A stretch of DNA of 64,000 bases from Singulisphaera sp. GP187. GTDB lineage: Bacteria > Planctomycetota > Phycisphaerae > Phycisphaerales > SM1A02. Shown here one piece after another: positions 44,021 to 52,746 of this stretch; the stretch's first letter is position 1, and every line of letters starts with the position of its first letter. Below the pieces are notes generated by a model. It was given only the letters and a program-made list of their open reading frames with translations, made no database searches and was not told where the DNA came from. A program made the position numbers and the translations under genes. Location: assembly GCA_945869475.1 (NCBI GenBank), contig CAMBOV010000003.1:1-64000 (forward strand). The letters are read 5' to 3'.

Positions 44021-46054
44021 CTATGCACGCACCGCTGCGCTGGAGACTTTCTTCGTCACGCCAGCGGGCACCACGAGACCATGGTCGCGCGCGTGCTGCT
44101 GCAAGAACCAATCAAGCGTGCGCTCGACGCTCGTGTGCGTCGCGACCGTGGGAGTCCATCCGATCAGCGTCTGCGCATTTCGAATACTTGGACGGCGATG
44201 CTGCACATCCTCGTATCCCTGCCCGTAATACGTCGTGCTTTCGATTTGCTGGTAGCCCGCGAATGGCGGATAGCACGAGCGAAGTGGATGGCGCTCAAAC
44301 GCCTCGACGAGCGACTCAGCGAGTTCTTTGATGCTCGCTTCATTGTCTGGATTGCCGATATTGAAGATCCGGCCATCGCACCGACTCTCCTTGTTCTCGA
44401 TGATGCGAAAGAGGCACTCGATGCCTTCGTCGACTTCGGTGAAACATCGTCGCTGCGTGCCGCCGTCGACAAGCAGAATCGGCGTGCCTTCGACGAGATT
44501 CAATATGAGCTGTGTGATCGCGCGCGAACTTCCGACGCGTGCCGAGTCGAGCGAGTCAAGACGTGGACCGATCCAATTGAAGGGGCGGAAGAGGCTGAAT
44601 CGAAGCCCGCGCTGCATGCCGTACGCCCAGATGACTCGATCGAGCAACTGTTTGCTCGCCGAGTAAATCCACCGTTGCCGGTGAATCGGTCCCGTGACAA
44701 GTGGGCTCGACTCTTCGTCGAAGAGTTCGTCGGTGCACATGCCGTAGACCTCAGAGGTGCTTGGAAAGATGAGTCGCTTTCCGTACTTCACGCAGTCGCG
44801 CACGACTCGCAAGTTCTCTTCGAAGTCGAGCTCGAACACTCGCAGTGGATTGCGCACATATTCAATTGGCGTCGCGATGGCGACGAGCGGAAGGATGACA
44901 TCACACTTGCGAACGTGAAACTCGACCCACTCGCGGTTGATCGCGATGTCTCCTTCGACGAAGTGAAATCGTGGATGCGCTGTCAGCGAGCCGAGGTTTT
45001 CGCTGTTGAGGTCCATGCCAAAAACCTCATACTTCTCATCCTGCAGGAGCCTCTCAGAGAGTTGGCTGCCGATGAATCCGTTGACGCCCAGGATGAGCAC
45101 CGAGGTGCGCTTGCGCAACTTCGCGACGGCCATCGCCCCGAGTCGCATGCGTGGAAGGAGATTGAGATCTTGCGCGAGTTGCGATCCAGATGACCAGACT
45201 CCATCGGCCCCCTGCCCCTCTTGAATCTCGAGCGCGCCTTGACCGCATGCGATCACGAGCGGCGACGACGAGAGAATCTCGCCTGGTTGGCCTGTTGCAG
45301 GATGGCCAGTCGCAACGCGCGCCCGCCACACCATGATCTTGCGGGTTCCAGCGAATGTGTAGGCGCCTGGCCATGGATGCGCGACTGCTCGCACGAGGTT
45401 GCGAAGTTCACTCGCTGACTTCGTCCAGTTGATCAGTCCATCGGCGGGAGTGCGCTTGCCCATCACGGTCGCCTTCGATTCATCTTGCGGCGTACGCGGC
45501 GCGGTGCCGCTCGTGAGCAGCGGAATCACCTCTTCAAGAATCGACGCTGACTCGGTCGCGATGCGTGCCGTGAGCGAACGCGCATCGTCGTCGATGCCGA
45601 TGGCGATCGTGCGCTGCGCAATGATGTCGCCCGCATCAGCCTTGTCAGCCATGAAGTGCACGGTGACGCCCGTCGCTGCTTCTCCGTTGACGAGCACCCA
45701 GTTAATCGGAGCGCGCCCGCGATAGGTCGGCAGCAGCGCCGAGTGCAGGTTCACGCATCCCGCAGGAAAAAGGGCGCGAATCTTCGCGCCAACCATGTTG
45801 CGGTAGTGAAACGACATCAAGAGCTCGGGCTTCATCGCGCGGATGCGCTCAACCCAAATCGGATGATCGAGCTTCTCTGGAGCATGCACCGGGATGCCAT
45901 GTTGTGCTGCGATTTTCGCGACGCTCGCATACCAGCCTCCTTCGGCGGGATCGTCGCGGTGGGTGAACACAGCGACGACGTCGAGTCCACTTCGGATCGC
46001 GGCTTGCAGCGAGGCTGCACCAATTTCGTGATAGGCAAGAACAACAGTTCGCAT
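44021..46054 (-). CDS. arnA: Bifunctional UDP-glucuronate decarboxylase / UDP-Ara4N formyltransferase
   Basis: The 677-residue protein has both ArnA domains at full length. The N-terminal formyltransferase (1-300) has [18 protein letters not shown] with catalytic Asn102, His104 and Asp140, identical in number to E. coli ArnA. The C-terminal dehydrogenase/decarboxylase has the NAD motif [11 protein letters not shown], then PSTSEVYG (Thr433, Glu435) and [10 protein letters not shown] (Tyr464, Lys468), each one position from E. coli. It oxidises and decarboxylates UDP-glucuronate, and formylates UDP-Ara4N. Its order between arnC and arnD matches enterobacteria. Confidence 0.97.
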   Translation of the reverse strand: MRTVVLAYHEIGAASLQAAIRSGLDVVAVFTHRDDPAEGGWYASVAKIAAQHGIPVHAPEKLDHPIWVERIRAMKPELLMSFHYRNMVGAKIRALFPAGCVNLHSALLPTYRGRAPINWVLVNGEAATGVTVHFMADKADAGDIIAQRTIAIGIDDDARSLTARIATESASILEEVIPLLTSGTAPRTPQDESKATVMGKRTPADGLINWTKSASELRNLVRAVAHPWPGAYTFAGTRKIMVWRARVATGHPATGQPGEILSSSPLVIACGQGALEIQEGQGADGVWSSGSQLAQDLNLLPRMRLGAMAVAKLRKRTSVLILGVNGFIGSQLSERLLQDEKYEVFGMDLNSENLGSLTAHPRFHFVEGDIAINREWVEFHVRKCDVILPLVAIATPIEYVRNPLRVFELDFEENLRVVRDCVKYGKRLIFPSTSEVYGMCTDELFDEESSPLVTGPIHRQRWIYSASKQLLDRVIWAYGMQRGLRFSLFRPFNWIGPRLDSLDSARVGSSRAITQLILNLVEGTPILLVDGGTQRRCFTEVDEGIECLFRIIENKESRCDGRIFNIGNPDNEASIKELAESLVEAFERHPLRSCYPPFAGYQQIESTTYYGQGYEDVQHRRPSIRNAQTLIGWTPTVATHTSVERTLDWFLQQHARDHGLVVPAGVTKKVSSAAVRA

Positions 46055-46074
46055 GAGAGAGCTCCGGCTTGGGG

Positions 46075-47094
46075 TTAGGAGTGATGCTCGTGAGAGGCAT
46101 GCGTTCGACCCACAGTCGATTCGGTGCGCTCACCCAAGGTCTCTCCGACAATTCGATCAATGATGTATCGCGGACGCTCGCGCACATCCGCGTGAATGCG
46201 TCCGATGTATTCGCCCATGAGGCCAAGCGCGACAAACTGTGCGCCGATGAAAAAGAACGCGATGGCGAAGAGTGTGAAGACTCCATTCGCTGCCCACTCG
46301 GCGCCGTACGCAAAGCGCAAGACCAAGATGAGCGCGCCGAAGCCGATCGAGAGTGCAGAGATCGCCGCGCCGACAATTGAGAGCATTCGCAGCGGAGCCG
46401 TCGTCATGCAGGTCAACAGGTCAAACTGCAGGTTGATGAGTGTCAGAAACGAATACTTGCTCGTGCCACGCGCGCGCTCGGCGTGACCGACTGGAATCTC
46501 GGTGACCCGCTTGGCGAAGAGATTCGCAAGCACTGGAATAAACGTGTGGCGCTCGCGACAACTGAGCATCGCGTCGACGACGCGCCTGCGATACGCGCGC
46601 AGCATGCAGCCATAGTCGCGCAATTTCACGCCGGTCGACTTGCGCACCATTATGTTGATGAGACCGCTGAAAACTTTTCGAAAGAGCGCATCTTGACGAT
46701 CTTGGCGAACCGATCCGACCACGTCGAACCCTTCATCGATCTTGGCGACGAGCGCGCCAATCTCTTCTGGTGGATTCTGCAAGTCTGCATCGAGCGTGAT
46801 GAGGATGTCACCTTGTGCAGCGCCGAATCCGCAGAGGATCGCGTTGTGCTGTCCATAGTTGCGATTCAACAAGAGCACCTTGATCTCGCCCGGGTACGCA
46901 GCAGCAGCCGCTGCGAGAAGGTCAGATGAGCCATCGCGACTCCCATCATCGACGAGAATGAGTTCCCATGCGCGCCCAAGCGCGCGACATGCGAGTAACG
47001 TTCGCTCGAGCAGTTCGGAGATGTTGTCTCGCTCGTTATAGACGGGAATCACGACGGTGACCGACGCTCGCTCATTCGTGGTGGCTGTACTCAT
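46075..47094 (-). CDS. arnC: Undecaprenyl-phosphate 4-deoxy-4-formamido-L-arabinose transferase
   Basis: The 339-residue family 2 glycosyltransferase has [22 protein letters not shown], the metal-binding [12 protein letters not shown] and the stretch [18 protein letters not shown], all typical of ArnC. Two C-terminal spans (about 235-300) hold it at the membrane. It transfers the formylated sugar from UDP to undecaprenyl phosphate. ATG 47094 overlaps the arnB stop by 4 bp. Confidence 0.94.
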   Translation of the reverse strand: MSTATTNERASVTVVIPVYNERDNISELLERTLLACRALGRAWELILVDDGSRDGSSDLLAAAAAAYPGEIKVLLLNRNYGQHNAILCGFGAAQGDILITLDADLQNPPEEIGALVAKIDEGFDVVGSVRQDRQDALFRKVFSGLINIMVRKSTGVKLRDYGCMLRAYRRRVVDAMLSCRERHTFIPVLANLFAKRVTEIPVGHAERARGTSKYSFLTLINLQFDLLTCMTTAPLRMLSIVGAAISALSIGFGALILVLRFAYGAEWAANGVFTLFAIAFFFIGAQFVALGLMGEYIGRIHADVRERPRYIIDRIVGETLGERTESTVGRTHASHEHHS

Positions 47095-48272
47095 CGCACT
47101 CCCCCACTCACGGTCGCACGCGACACTGCGAGCGTCTCTTTGATCGCGTCGATGACGCTCGACGCGTCGGCATCCGACATATCCGGAAAGCACGGAATCG
47201 TGCAGATTCGCGCTGAATTCCACTCCGTGTTGGGAAGCTGACCGATCGACTCCCCGCGATTCTCGCGATACCAGCGCTGCGTGTGCGCGGCAAGAAAGTG
47301 GATACCCGTGCCGACGTTGCGCTTCTTGAGGCCATCCATGAATGTCGCACGATCGAGTCCGCACACGCGCTCATCAACTCGCACGACAAAGAGATGACGC
47401 GCGTGTCGATGAGACCACTGTGGATCAGCTAACGGCACGATGCCGTCGATGGATGCGAGTTCTGCTTTGTAGTACTGCGCGAGTGCGTCGCGACGCGCGA
47501 TGAACGCATCAAGCCGAGGCAACTGCCTCACCGCGAGCACGGCATTCATGTCGGGCATGTTCTGTTTGAATCCAGGCTCTTGCACTTGCGCTTGTGGCGA
47601 TCGCCCCTGCTGCGTGCGGTCATGCGCATCGACGGCGAGTCCATGAAAGCGCAATCGCCGGACGCGATTGGCGAGGTCGCTGTCGTTGGTGGTCAAAACT
47701 CCACCTTCACCTGAGGTGATGTTCTTGATCGGATGCAACGAGAAGATCGCGGGGTCGTCGCCACCAACTTCGCAGCCCTTGTATTTCGTGCCGATCGCAT
47801 GCGCGGCATCTTCGAGAAGCGCCACGCCGCGTGCCCGACAGACCGCGCGGATGGCATCAAGATCGACCGGCGCCCCCGCGTAATGCACGGGAATCACGAC
47901 CTTTGTGCGAGGAGTAATCGCCGCGTCAATCGCAGCAGCACTCACGAGCAGTGTCTCGCGGTCAACGTCGACAAAGACGTTGCGCGCTCCCAGAAGCTCA
48001 ACGACATTTGGCGTCGAGACCCACGTCATTGATGGACCGACAACCTCATCCCCAGCGCCGACGCCCATCGCGAGTAAGGTCAGGTGCATCAACGCCGTTC
48101 CAGAACTCGCAGCGACTGCCTCGCGCGCGCCGGTACGAGTCGCGATCATCTGTTCAAGCTCAGTGACCTTTGGACCGGTTGTGATCCATCCACTGCGAAG
48201 AACCTCTGCGACGGATGCGATGTCTTCTTCTGTGATCGATGGCCTGCAAAAAGGCAGGAACGAGGGGCGCAT
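47091..48272 (-). CDS. arnB: UDP-4-amino-4-deoxy-L-arabinose aminotransferase
   Basis: The 393-residue PLP enzyme of the DegT/DnrJ/EryC1 family begins with [14 protein letters not shown], close to enterobacterial ArnB. It has [22 protein letters not shown] and [15 protein letters not shown] with the PLP lysine at residue 183. It transfers an amino group from glutamate to the UDP-4-keto-pentose made by ArnA. I start at ATG 48272, which gives the family's N-terminus; the frame is open eight codons further. It is the first gene of the arn operon. Confidence 0.95.
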   Translation of the reverse strand: MRPSFLPFCRPSITEEDIASVAEVLRSGWITTGPKVTELEQMIATRTGAREAVAASSGTALMHLTLLAMGVGAGDEVVGPSMTWVSTPNVVELLGARNVFVDVDRETLLVSAAAIDAAITPRTKVVIPVHYAGAPVDLDAIRAVCRARGVALLEDAAHAIGTKYKGCEVGGDDPAIFSLHPIKNITSGEGGVLTTNDSDLANRVRRLRFHGLAVDAHDRTQQGRSPQAQVQEPGFKQNMPDMNAVLAVRQLPRLDAFIARRDALAQYYKAELASIDGIVPLADPQWSHRHARHLFVVRVDERVCGLDRATFMDGLKKRNVGTGIHFLAAHTQRWYRENRGESIGQLPNTEWNSARICTIPCFPDMSDADASSVIDAIKETLAVSRATVSGGVR

Positions 48273-48278
48273 CAATGC

Positions 48279-48306
48279 ACTATAGACGCAAAGCACAGCC
48301 GTTCAA
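48279..48306 (-). promoter_or_regulatory. Candidate leaderless promoter of the arn operon
   Basis: On the minus strand TTGAAC (48306-48301), a 16-nt spacer and TATAGT (48284-48279) precede the arnB ATG by 6 nt. The -10 differs from TATAAT at one position. With so short a gap, the transcript should begin at or next to the ATG. No binding site for a PmrA-type regulator was recognised. Confidence 0.5.
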
Positions 48307-48328
48307 TCGCGACGATCGGACAAGCGCG

Positions 48329-48799
48329 GCGGGCGAGTCGAGGTGCGACGGGGCGCATTCTGTAGCGCACGAAGTGAGCGCGGGCGAGTCGAGGCGCGAC
48401 GGGGCGCATTCTGTAGCGCACGAAGTGAGCGCGGGCGAGTCGAGGCGCAACGGGGCGCATTCTGTGGCGAACGAAGTGAGCGCGGGCGAGTCGAGGCGCG
48501 ACGGGGCGCACGAGCGAAGCGAAGTTCGCCACGGCTCGCCGATGACGAGAACGCAGGATTCATCGACACCGCGACGGGGCGCACGAGCGAAGCGCGAGAA
48601 CGCAGGATTCATCGACACCGCAACGGGGCGCATTCTGTGGCGAACGAAGTGAGCGCGGGCGAGCGCGAAGCGCGAGAACGCAGGATTTGACGACTCGGCG
48701 CGAAGCGACGAGGCGCCAGATCACGCGCGGGCGAGTCGAGGCGCGACGGGGCGCACGAGCGAAGCGAAGTTCGCCACGGCTCGCCGATGACGAGAACGC
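48329..48799. repeat. Mosaic GC-rich repeat array upstream of arnB
   Basis: Four head-to-tail 51-bp units start at 48329, 48380, 48431 and 48482, the first three differing by a few bases; the fourth diverges after 28 bp. The rest (to 48799) is built from shuffled shorter blocks: a block starting GAACGCAGGATTCATCGACA (48548 and 48598, a shortened copy at 48676) and a 47-bp block around CGAAGTTCGCCACGGCTCGC (48511 and 48754). Since 51 is divisible by three, all frames stay open, giving spurious proteins. The stretch contains no recognisable gene, tRNA or spacer-bearing CRISPR. Confidence 0.9.
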
Positions 48800-48826
48800 A
48801 ATTCTCCCATGCGGCATGGGAGAATT
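48800..48826. repeat. Perfect 12-bp inverted repeat
   Basis: AATTCTCCCATG and CATGGGAGAATT flank a 3-nt CGG loop. It lies between the repeat array and the tRNA-Pro terminator. It is AT-richer than its surroundings and has no T-run after it on either strand, so a role as cruciform, protein site or processing signal cannot be distinguished. Confidence 0.8.
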
Positions 48827-48844
48827 CAGCCCGACTCACACGAG

Positions 48845-48874
48845 AAAACGGAAGGCGCTTGGGCCTTCCGTTTT
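48845..48874 (-). terminator. Terminator of tRNA-Pro
   Basis: AAAACGGAAGGC and GCCTTCCGTTTT make a 12-bp stem with a 6-nt loop. Read from the tRNA (minus strand) the GC stem is followed by a run of T, as in a rho-independent terminator; the plus strand also has five T after the stem. It starts 12 bp beyond the tRNA 3' end. Confidence 0.85.
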
Positions 48875-48886
48875 TCGAGTGAGGAG

Positions 48887-48960
48887 TCGGGCTGGCGGGA
48901 TTTGAACCCACGACCTTTTGACCCCCAGTCAAACGCGCTACCAAGCTGCGCTACAACCCG
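48887..48960 (-). tRNA. tRNA-Pro (GGG)
   Basis: The 74-nt cloverleaf has acceptor arms CGGGTTG/CAGCCCG, a D-loop with AGCTTGGTAGC, anticodon stem TTTGA/TCAAA around the loop CTGGGGG (anticodon GGG) and a T-arm with GGTTCAAATCC. The discriminator is A. CCA is not encoded. It reads CCC and CCU proline codons. Confidence 0.95.
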
Positions 48961-49019
48961 ATGCGATGCAAGATCGGCGAGTGTAGCGATCCTCACACCC
49001 ACGCGAATACCATCGAGCC

Positions 49020-49211
49020 GTGGGATCCCTCTTCGATCGACTCGTCATCCACACACAAAAACACTGGCATGCGCGTTGTCTCACCTGCGGATTTCGCTTT
49101 CCCTATCCCGGGATTCGTATCGGCGCCGCGGGTCGCCCCTGCAAGGTGCGGCGCTGCCCGCGCTGTGAGCGACTGCGCTGCTGTCGCATCGAACCGAACT
49201 CAGTCGCGTAA
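49020..49211 (+). CDS. Small zinc-ribbon protein
   Basis: The 63-residue protein from GTG 49020 has two CxxC knuckles, Cys20-Cys23 (CLTC) and Cys46-Cys49 (CPRC), spaced as in a zinc ribbon, plus Cys41 and a CC pair, with a basic surface. It lies between two tRNA genes on the opposite strand. The start lacks a clear Shine-Dalgarno site. A nucleic-acid-binding role is plausible from the fold type. The family was not recognised. Confidence 0.55.
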   Translation: MGSLFDRLVIHTQKHWHARCLTCGFRFPYPGIRIGAAGRPCKVRRCPRCERLRCCRIEPNSVA

Positions 49212-49247
49212 AACCGCACCGCGCACGCTCGACTCGAAAAACCTGAA

Positions 49248-49334
49248 CGGACAGGGGGAGATTCGAACTCCCGATACGGTTACCCGTATACAGCATTTCC
49301 AATGCTGCTCCTTCAACCGCTCGGACACCTGTCC
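49248..49334 (-). tRNA. tRNA-Ser (GGA)
   Basis: The 87-nt class II tRNA has acceptor arms GGACAGG/CCTGTCC, a discriminator G as expected for serine, anticodon stem CAGCA/TGCTG around TTGGAAA (anticodon GGA), a long variable arm (ATACGG/CCGTAT) and a T-arm with GTTCGAATC. CCA is not encoded. A T-run follows the 3' end. Confidence 0.95.
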
Positions 49335-49343
49335 AGGGGGGGC

Positions 49344-49349
49344 TAGTCT
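49344..49349 (+). promoter_or_regulatory. Candidate -10 box of truB
   Basis: TAGTCT lies 6 nt before ATG 49356, with no Shine-Dalgarno site between. The region upstream is the tRNA-Ser gene, so any -35 lies inside it. Confidence 0.3.
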
Positions 49350-49355
49350 AGCGAG

Positions 49356-50099
49356 ATGCACTCGAGCGACAACGCCGCGACAACTCTCGATGGAATCTTG
49401 CTTGTCGACAAGCCCGAGGGTCCCACAAGCATGCGCGTCATCGAGCGTGTTCGTCGCGCCGCTGGAGGCGTGCGCTGCGGTCATGCGGGCACACTCGATC
49501 CACTTGCGACTGGATTGCTCGTCGTCGCACTTGGTCGATTCACGAAAGAGATTGATCGACTCATGGGCGGCGATAAGAAGTACGAGACGGTCATCGACCT
49601 CTCTGCGTTCACCGCGACTGACGATCGAGAAGGCGAACGCATCGCGGTCGCCATCGATCAGCCACCCACCGCTGTCGAAATCGAAGCAGCACTGAAGGCA
49701 TTTCGTGGGTCGATCATGCAAACTCCCCCTGCTTTCAGCGCCGTCAAGATCGGTGGACGGCGCTCCTACGACATCGCGCGTCGCGCCATGAAAGCTGCGC
49801 CATCCGCAGGAACCACCGACGCCGCACCCGAGCCGACACGGTCAGCCCCGCGCCCCGCACTCGTGCACGAACTCACCCTTCGCTCCTATGAGTGGCCTCT
49901 GGTCACACTCGACATTCACTGCGCAAAGGGTTTTTATGTTCGAAGCCTCGCGCGCGAACTCGGGCTCGCCCTTCATACTGGTGGATACTGCCACGCAATC
50001 CGTCGCACCTGGAGCGCGCCATTCTCGGTCGACCACGCCTGTGCGCTCGACTCACTTCCCGATGCAATCACCGCCGCCCACTTGCTTCGCATTCCCTGA
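49356..50099 (+). CDS. truB: tRNA pseudouridine-55 synthase
   Basis: The 247-residue enzyme makes pseudouridine 55 in the T-loop of tRNAs. It has GILLVDKPEGPTS, the catalytic motif GHAGTLDPLATGLL (Asp48), TPPAFSAVKIGGRRSY and KGFYVRSLARELG. An insertion of about 25 Ala/Pro/Thr-rich residues sits near 150. The C-terminal PUA-type part is missing or short. Its last 48 bp overlap the converging lspA gene. Confidence 0.95.
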   Translation: MHSSDNAATTLDGILLVDKPEGPTSMRVIERVRRAAGGVRCGHAGTLDPLATGLLVVALGRFTKEIDRLMGGDKKYETVIDLSAFTATDDREGERIAVAIDQPPTAVEIEAALKAFRGSIMQTPPAFSAVKIGGRRSYDIARRAMKAAPSAGTTDAAPEPTRSAPRPALVHELTLRSYEWPLVTLDIHCAKGFYVRSLARELGLALHTGGYCHAIRRTWSAPFSVDHACALDSLPDAITAAHLLRIP

Positions 50100-50717
50100 T
50101 GGATCAACCACGACTGCGCGTCGCTGATCTTCTTTGCGCGCGTAAAAAATCAAGAGCGCCATCCCGCATAAGAGAAACATGTCGGCTCCGTTGAAGACCC
50201 ACGGAAAGATCTCGTTGCTCCCGCCGGGCCAGGTGAGCTCGAATGGCAGATGGCGCCGCGGCAGCATGTAGAGAAAGTCGCGCACCGCTCCAAAGACGAT
50301 TCGGTCGTAGAGGTTGCCAACTCCGCCCGCGAGAATGAGACCGATCGCGATGTGCGCCCATATTGCCCCCGCGCGGGTCCACCATCCAAAGATGAAGACC
50401 CCCGCTGCAACGGCGATCGCCGTGAATCCGATAAAGAGTCCTCGGGCATTCTGACCAATTCCAAAGACAGCCCCGTGGTTCACGACAAGGTGAAAGTCAA
50501 GAATATTGGGCGAGATCGCCTGCACTCCGTCATGCCACGGCAACCGATAGGACGGATCGGCCACGACTTCACGCGGCGAAAGCACAACCGGACCAGGTGC
50601 AACGTGCTCGAATGCTTCAGACTTGGTCCACAAATCAACGGAGAGGGCAAGTGCCCAGACAACCGCCAGTGTGATCCACGCGCGCGGCGAACGCCACGCA
50701 GGACCATCGTGTTTCAC
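50052..50717 (-). CDS. lspA: Prolipoprotein signal peptidase (signal peptidase II)
   Basis: The 221-residue inner-membrane aspartic peptidase has four expected spans and the two catalytic motifs GNLYDR (Asp138) and FNGADM (Asp179), with NHGAVFGIG before them. It removes signal peptides from lipoproteins, many of which are encoded in this window. Two insertions (around residues 35-60 and 150-172) make it longer than the usual 160-170. Its start overlaps the DksA-like gene by 4 bp. Confidence 0.93.
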   Translation of the reverse strand: MKHDGPAWRSPRAWITLAVVWALALSVDLWTKSEAFEHVAPGPVVLSPREVVADPSYRLPWHDGVQAISPNILDFHLVVNHGAVFGIGQNARGLFIGFTAIAVAAGVFIFGWWTRAGAIWAHIAIGLILAGGVGNLYDRIVFGAVRDFLYMLPRRHLPFELTWPGGSNEIFPWVFNGADMFLLCGMALLIFYARKEDQRRAVVVDPSGNAKQVGGGDCIGK

Positions 50718-51652
50718 ACGCGACCTCTGCTTCGCTCCTCAACGCGCTCTGCTTCGATGACATAGCGCGCCCAAGGCTTCGCATCAAGTCGACCCTTTGG
50801 GATGGGCTTGCCTGTCTGCATGCAGACTCCGAAGGTGCGATCTTTCACGCGACCAAGCGCGTCGTCGACTTCACGCACAAGTTCACGGTCTTGCTGAGCG
50901 AACTCGAGAGCGAAACTCTGCTCAAAAGTGTCGGTGCCGATGTCTGCCATGTGCAACGGCATCGTTGAGAGATTGCCGTCGTTGCTCTTGAGCGCTTCTT
51001 TCTCAGTGATTTCGACTCGCCCAACAAGTTCTGTGCGCGCCTTCAACAACATCCCGTGATAGCGGTCAAGTTCGCGCTCGGACAACTTGGTCGAACCATG
51101 CTTGATGATTCGGACATCCGACTCAGCCGCTAAGGCGAGCGCTTTTTCTGCCTTCGAAATCCCCTTCTTCTTTGGAATCTTGATGCCCTTGGTCGACATC
51201 ACACGAACTCGGCGGCCATTGATCATCACGAATCCAGTGGCAGTCTTCTGTACCGCCGCTGCTTGCACAGCTGCCGCAGAGACAGAGATCGCGTTGGCGA
51301 AATCGATTTTCTTCTTCGGTTCCTTCGGCCGATCATTTGGACGAACCGGCTTCGGCTTCATCTTCGGCTTCGCGATGACTGGCGGCGGAGCACCCTTTGA
51401 TCGCTTGGGTGGTGGCGGTGGCTCGCCCACGATGCTCTTGGGCATCACGTAAACGAGTTTCGGCGGCGGCAGTTTCGTCAACTGTGGAGCAGTCGGCGGT
51501 GGTTGTTTTTTCATCGGCACTGTTGGAATCGGCTTGACCGCGACCTTCGCAACGGTCGCTTTCGCGACCGGTCGCTTCACCATGGCGCGCTTGGCGATGG
51601 GCTTCGGCGTCTTGTACTTCTTCCCTCTCATGATTTTCTTATTCGCGGGCAT
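50714..51652 (-). CDS. DksA/TraR-like protein without zinc finger, with basic Pro/Lys-rich N-terminus
   Basis: The 312-residue protein has a Lys/Pro-rich, disordered-looking N-terminal part of about 190 residues, then a DksA-like coiled-coil (LDRYHGMLLKARTELVGR, EFAQQDRELVREVDDALGR) and the C-terminal signature FGVCMQTGKPIPKGRLDAKPWARYVIEAE. DksA-family zinc fingers have four cysteines there; only one remains. Start ATG 51652 is preceded by AGGAG; ATG 51670 is less likely. Relatives bind RNA polymerase in the secondary channel. With the finger lost, that is only an inference. Confidence 0.8.
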   Translation of the reverse strand: MPANKKIMRGKKYKTPKPIAKRAMVKRPVAKATVAKVAVKPIPTVPMKKQPPPTAPQLTKLPPPKLVYVMPKSIVGEPPPPPKRSKGAPPPVIAKPKMKPKPVRPNDRPKEPKKKIDFANAISVSAAAVQAAAVQKTATGFVMINGRRVRVMSTKGIKIPKKKGISKAEKALALAAESDVRIIKHGSTKLSERELDRYHGMLLKARTELVGRVEITEKEALKSNDGNLSTMPLHMADIGTDTFEQSFALEFAQQDRELVREVDDALGRVKDRTFGVCMQTGKPIPKGRLDAKPWARYVIEAERVEERSRGRV

Positions 51653-51744
51653 TGTGGGCTCCTCTGCCAAAGTCTGCGTGCTTCAACCACTTGGAAACCG
51701 CGCATTTTAGCGGGTTTTTGCGCAAAGTCAAACCCCCACACAAA

Positions 51745-52722
51745 TTAGGACTTTTTTGGCGACGCTCCGATGCGCCGAAACTTTTCATATCTGCAGCGAA
51801 CAAGGGTTTCGCTATCGATTCGAGTCAGCTCGCTCAGTTGCGCGACGATCCATGCCTGCACCGCCTGCGCGGTCGCTTTGGGATCCCGATGCGCGCCGCC
51901 GAGCGGCTCAGGAATCACCGCGTCAATCAGTCCATTTCGAAGATTGTCACGCGAAGTCAGTGCGAGCGACTTGGCGGCGAGTGGATTGGTGCGCTCGTTG
52001 GCCTCTTTCCAAAGGATCGCCGCGCATCCTTCGGGCGAAATGACCGAGTACCAGGAGTGTTCGAGCATCGCGACGCGGTCGGCGACGGCGATCCCAAGAG
52101 CACCACCCGAGCCACCCTCTCCGATGACCACCGAGACAATCGGCGTGCGAATCCGGCTCATTTCGCGCAGGTTGACGGCAATTGCTTCAGCCTGCCCACG
52201 CTCTTCGCTGTCGATTCCCGGGTAGGCACCCGGAGTGTCAACAAGCGTCACGATCGGCAGATTAAATTTTTCTGCCAGTTTCATCTTGAGCAGTGCCTTG
52301 CGGTATCCCTCGGGATTGGCACATCCAAATCGGCACGAGATTCGCTCGCCCGTGGTGCGCCCCTTCTGATGCCCCACCAACAGCACCTTCCATGGACCGA
52401 TTCGTGCAAACCCAACCACCATTGCGGGGTCATCGCCGAAGCGGCGATCTCCGTGGAACTGGCTGAAATCACGGCACATCAGGTCGGTGTAATCAAGCGT
52501 CTGTGGTCGTGCCGGGTGGCGGGCGACGCGAACGGTCTGCCAGGCAGAGAGATCGCGGTACGCCTTAGCGAGCAACGTCGAGCGTGTCGCGCGCAGCGTT
52601 TCAAGTTCATCAGGTGCGCCTTGCTGTGGGTTTGTTTCGAGCGCAGAAATCTGACGCTCAATCTCAACGATCGGTTGCTCGAAATCCAACATCGCCACCG
52701 CTCCCGACATCACCTTTGACAT
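51745..52722 (-). CDS. accA: Acetyl-CoA carboxylase carboxyltransferase subunit alpha
   Basis: The 325-residue subunit has an N-terminal coiled part (LDFEQPIVEIERQISAL), then RHPARPQTLDYTDLM, FGDDPAMVVGFARIG, VTLVDTPGAYPGIDSEERGQ and VVIGEGGSGGALGI, the usual AccA motifs. It transfers the carboxyl group from biotin to acetyl-CoA together with AccD. ATG 52722 is preferred because a TACGAT box lies 8 nt upstream; an open frame continues to 52740. Confidence 0.95.
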   Translation of the reverse strand: MSKVMSGAVAMLDFEQPIVEIERQISALETNPQQGAPDELETLRATRSTLLAKAYRDLSAWQTVRVARHPARPQTLDYTDLMCRDFSQFHGDRRFGDDPAMVVGFARIGPWKVLLVGHQKGRTTGERISCRFGCANPEGYRKALLKMKLAEKFNLPIVTLVDTPGAYPGIDSEERGQAEAIAVNLREMSRIRTPIVSVVIGEGGSGGALGIAVADRVAMLEHSWYSVISPEGCAAILWKEANERTNPLAAKSLALTSRDNLRNGLIDAVIPEPLGGAHRDPKATAQAVQAWIVAQLSELTRIDSETLVRCRYEKFRRIGASPKKS

Positions 52723-52730
52723 AGTCCGAA

Positions 52731-52736
52731 ATCGTA
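52731..52736 (-). promoter_or_regulatory. Candidate -10 box of accA
   Basis: TACGAT on the minus strand lies 8 nt before the accA ATG at 52722, inside the 36-bp gap shared with the divergent proC gene. Confidence 0.3.
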
Positions 52737-52746
52737 CCAAGTCTGC

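Noticed and set aside
43940-45193. Plus-strand frame of 417 codons
   Set aside because: It runs antisense to arnA, whose catalytic residues are all in place; the antisense product has no recognisable motif.
48329-48532. Possible CRISPR array
   Set aside because: The 51-bp units are directly adjacent, with no variable spacers between repeats, and no cas genes are nearby.
48239-48652. Plus-strand frame of 137 codons with repeated AGESRRDGAH peptide
   Set aside because: It is a by-product of the 51-bp repeat, which leaves several frames open on both strands; the other frames give similar low-complexity peptides, and it overlaps the arnB start.
48887-49334. tRNA genes as active integration sites of a mobile island
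   Set aside because: No integrase, no direct att repeat and no mobility gene were seen; the inverted copy of the tRNA-Pro end is on the wrong strand for a standard att duplication. Only a past island boundary remains possible.
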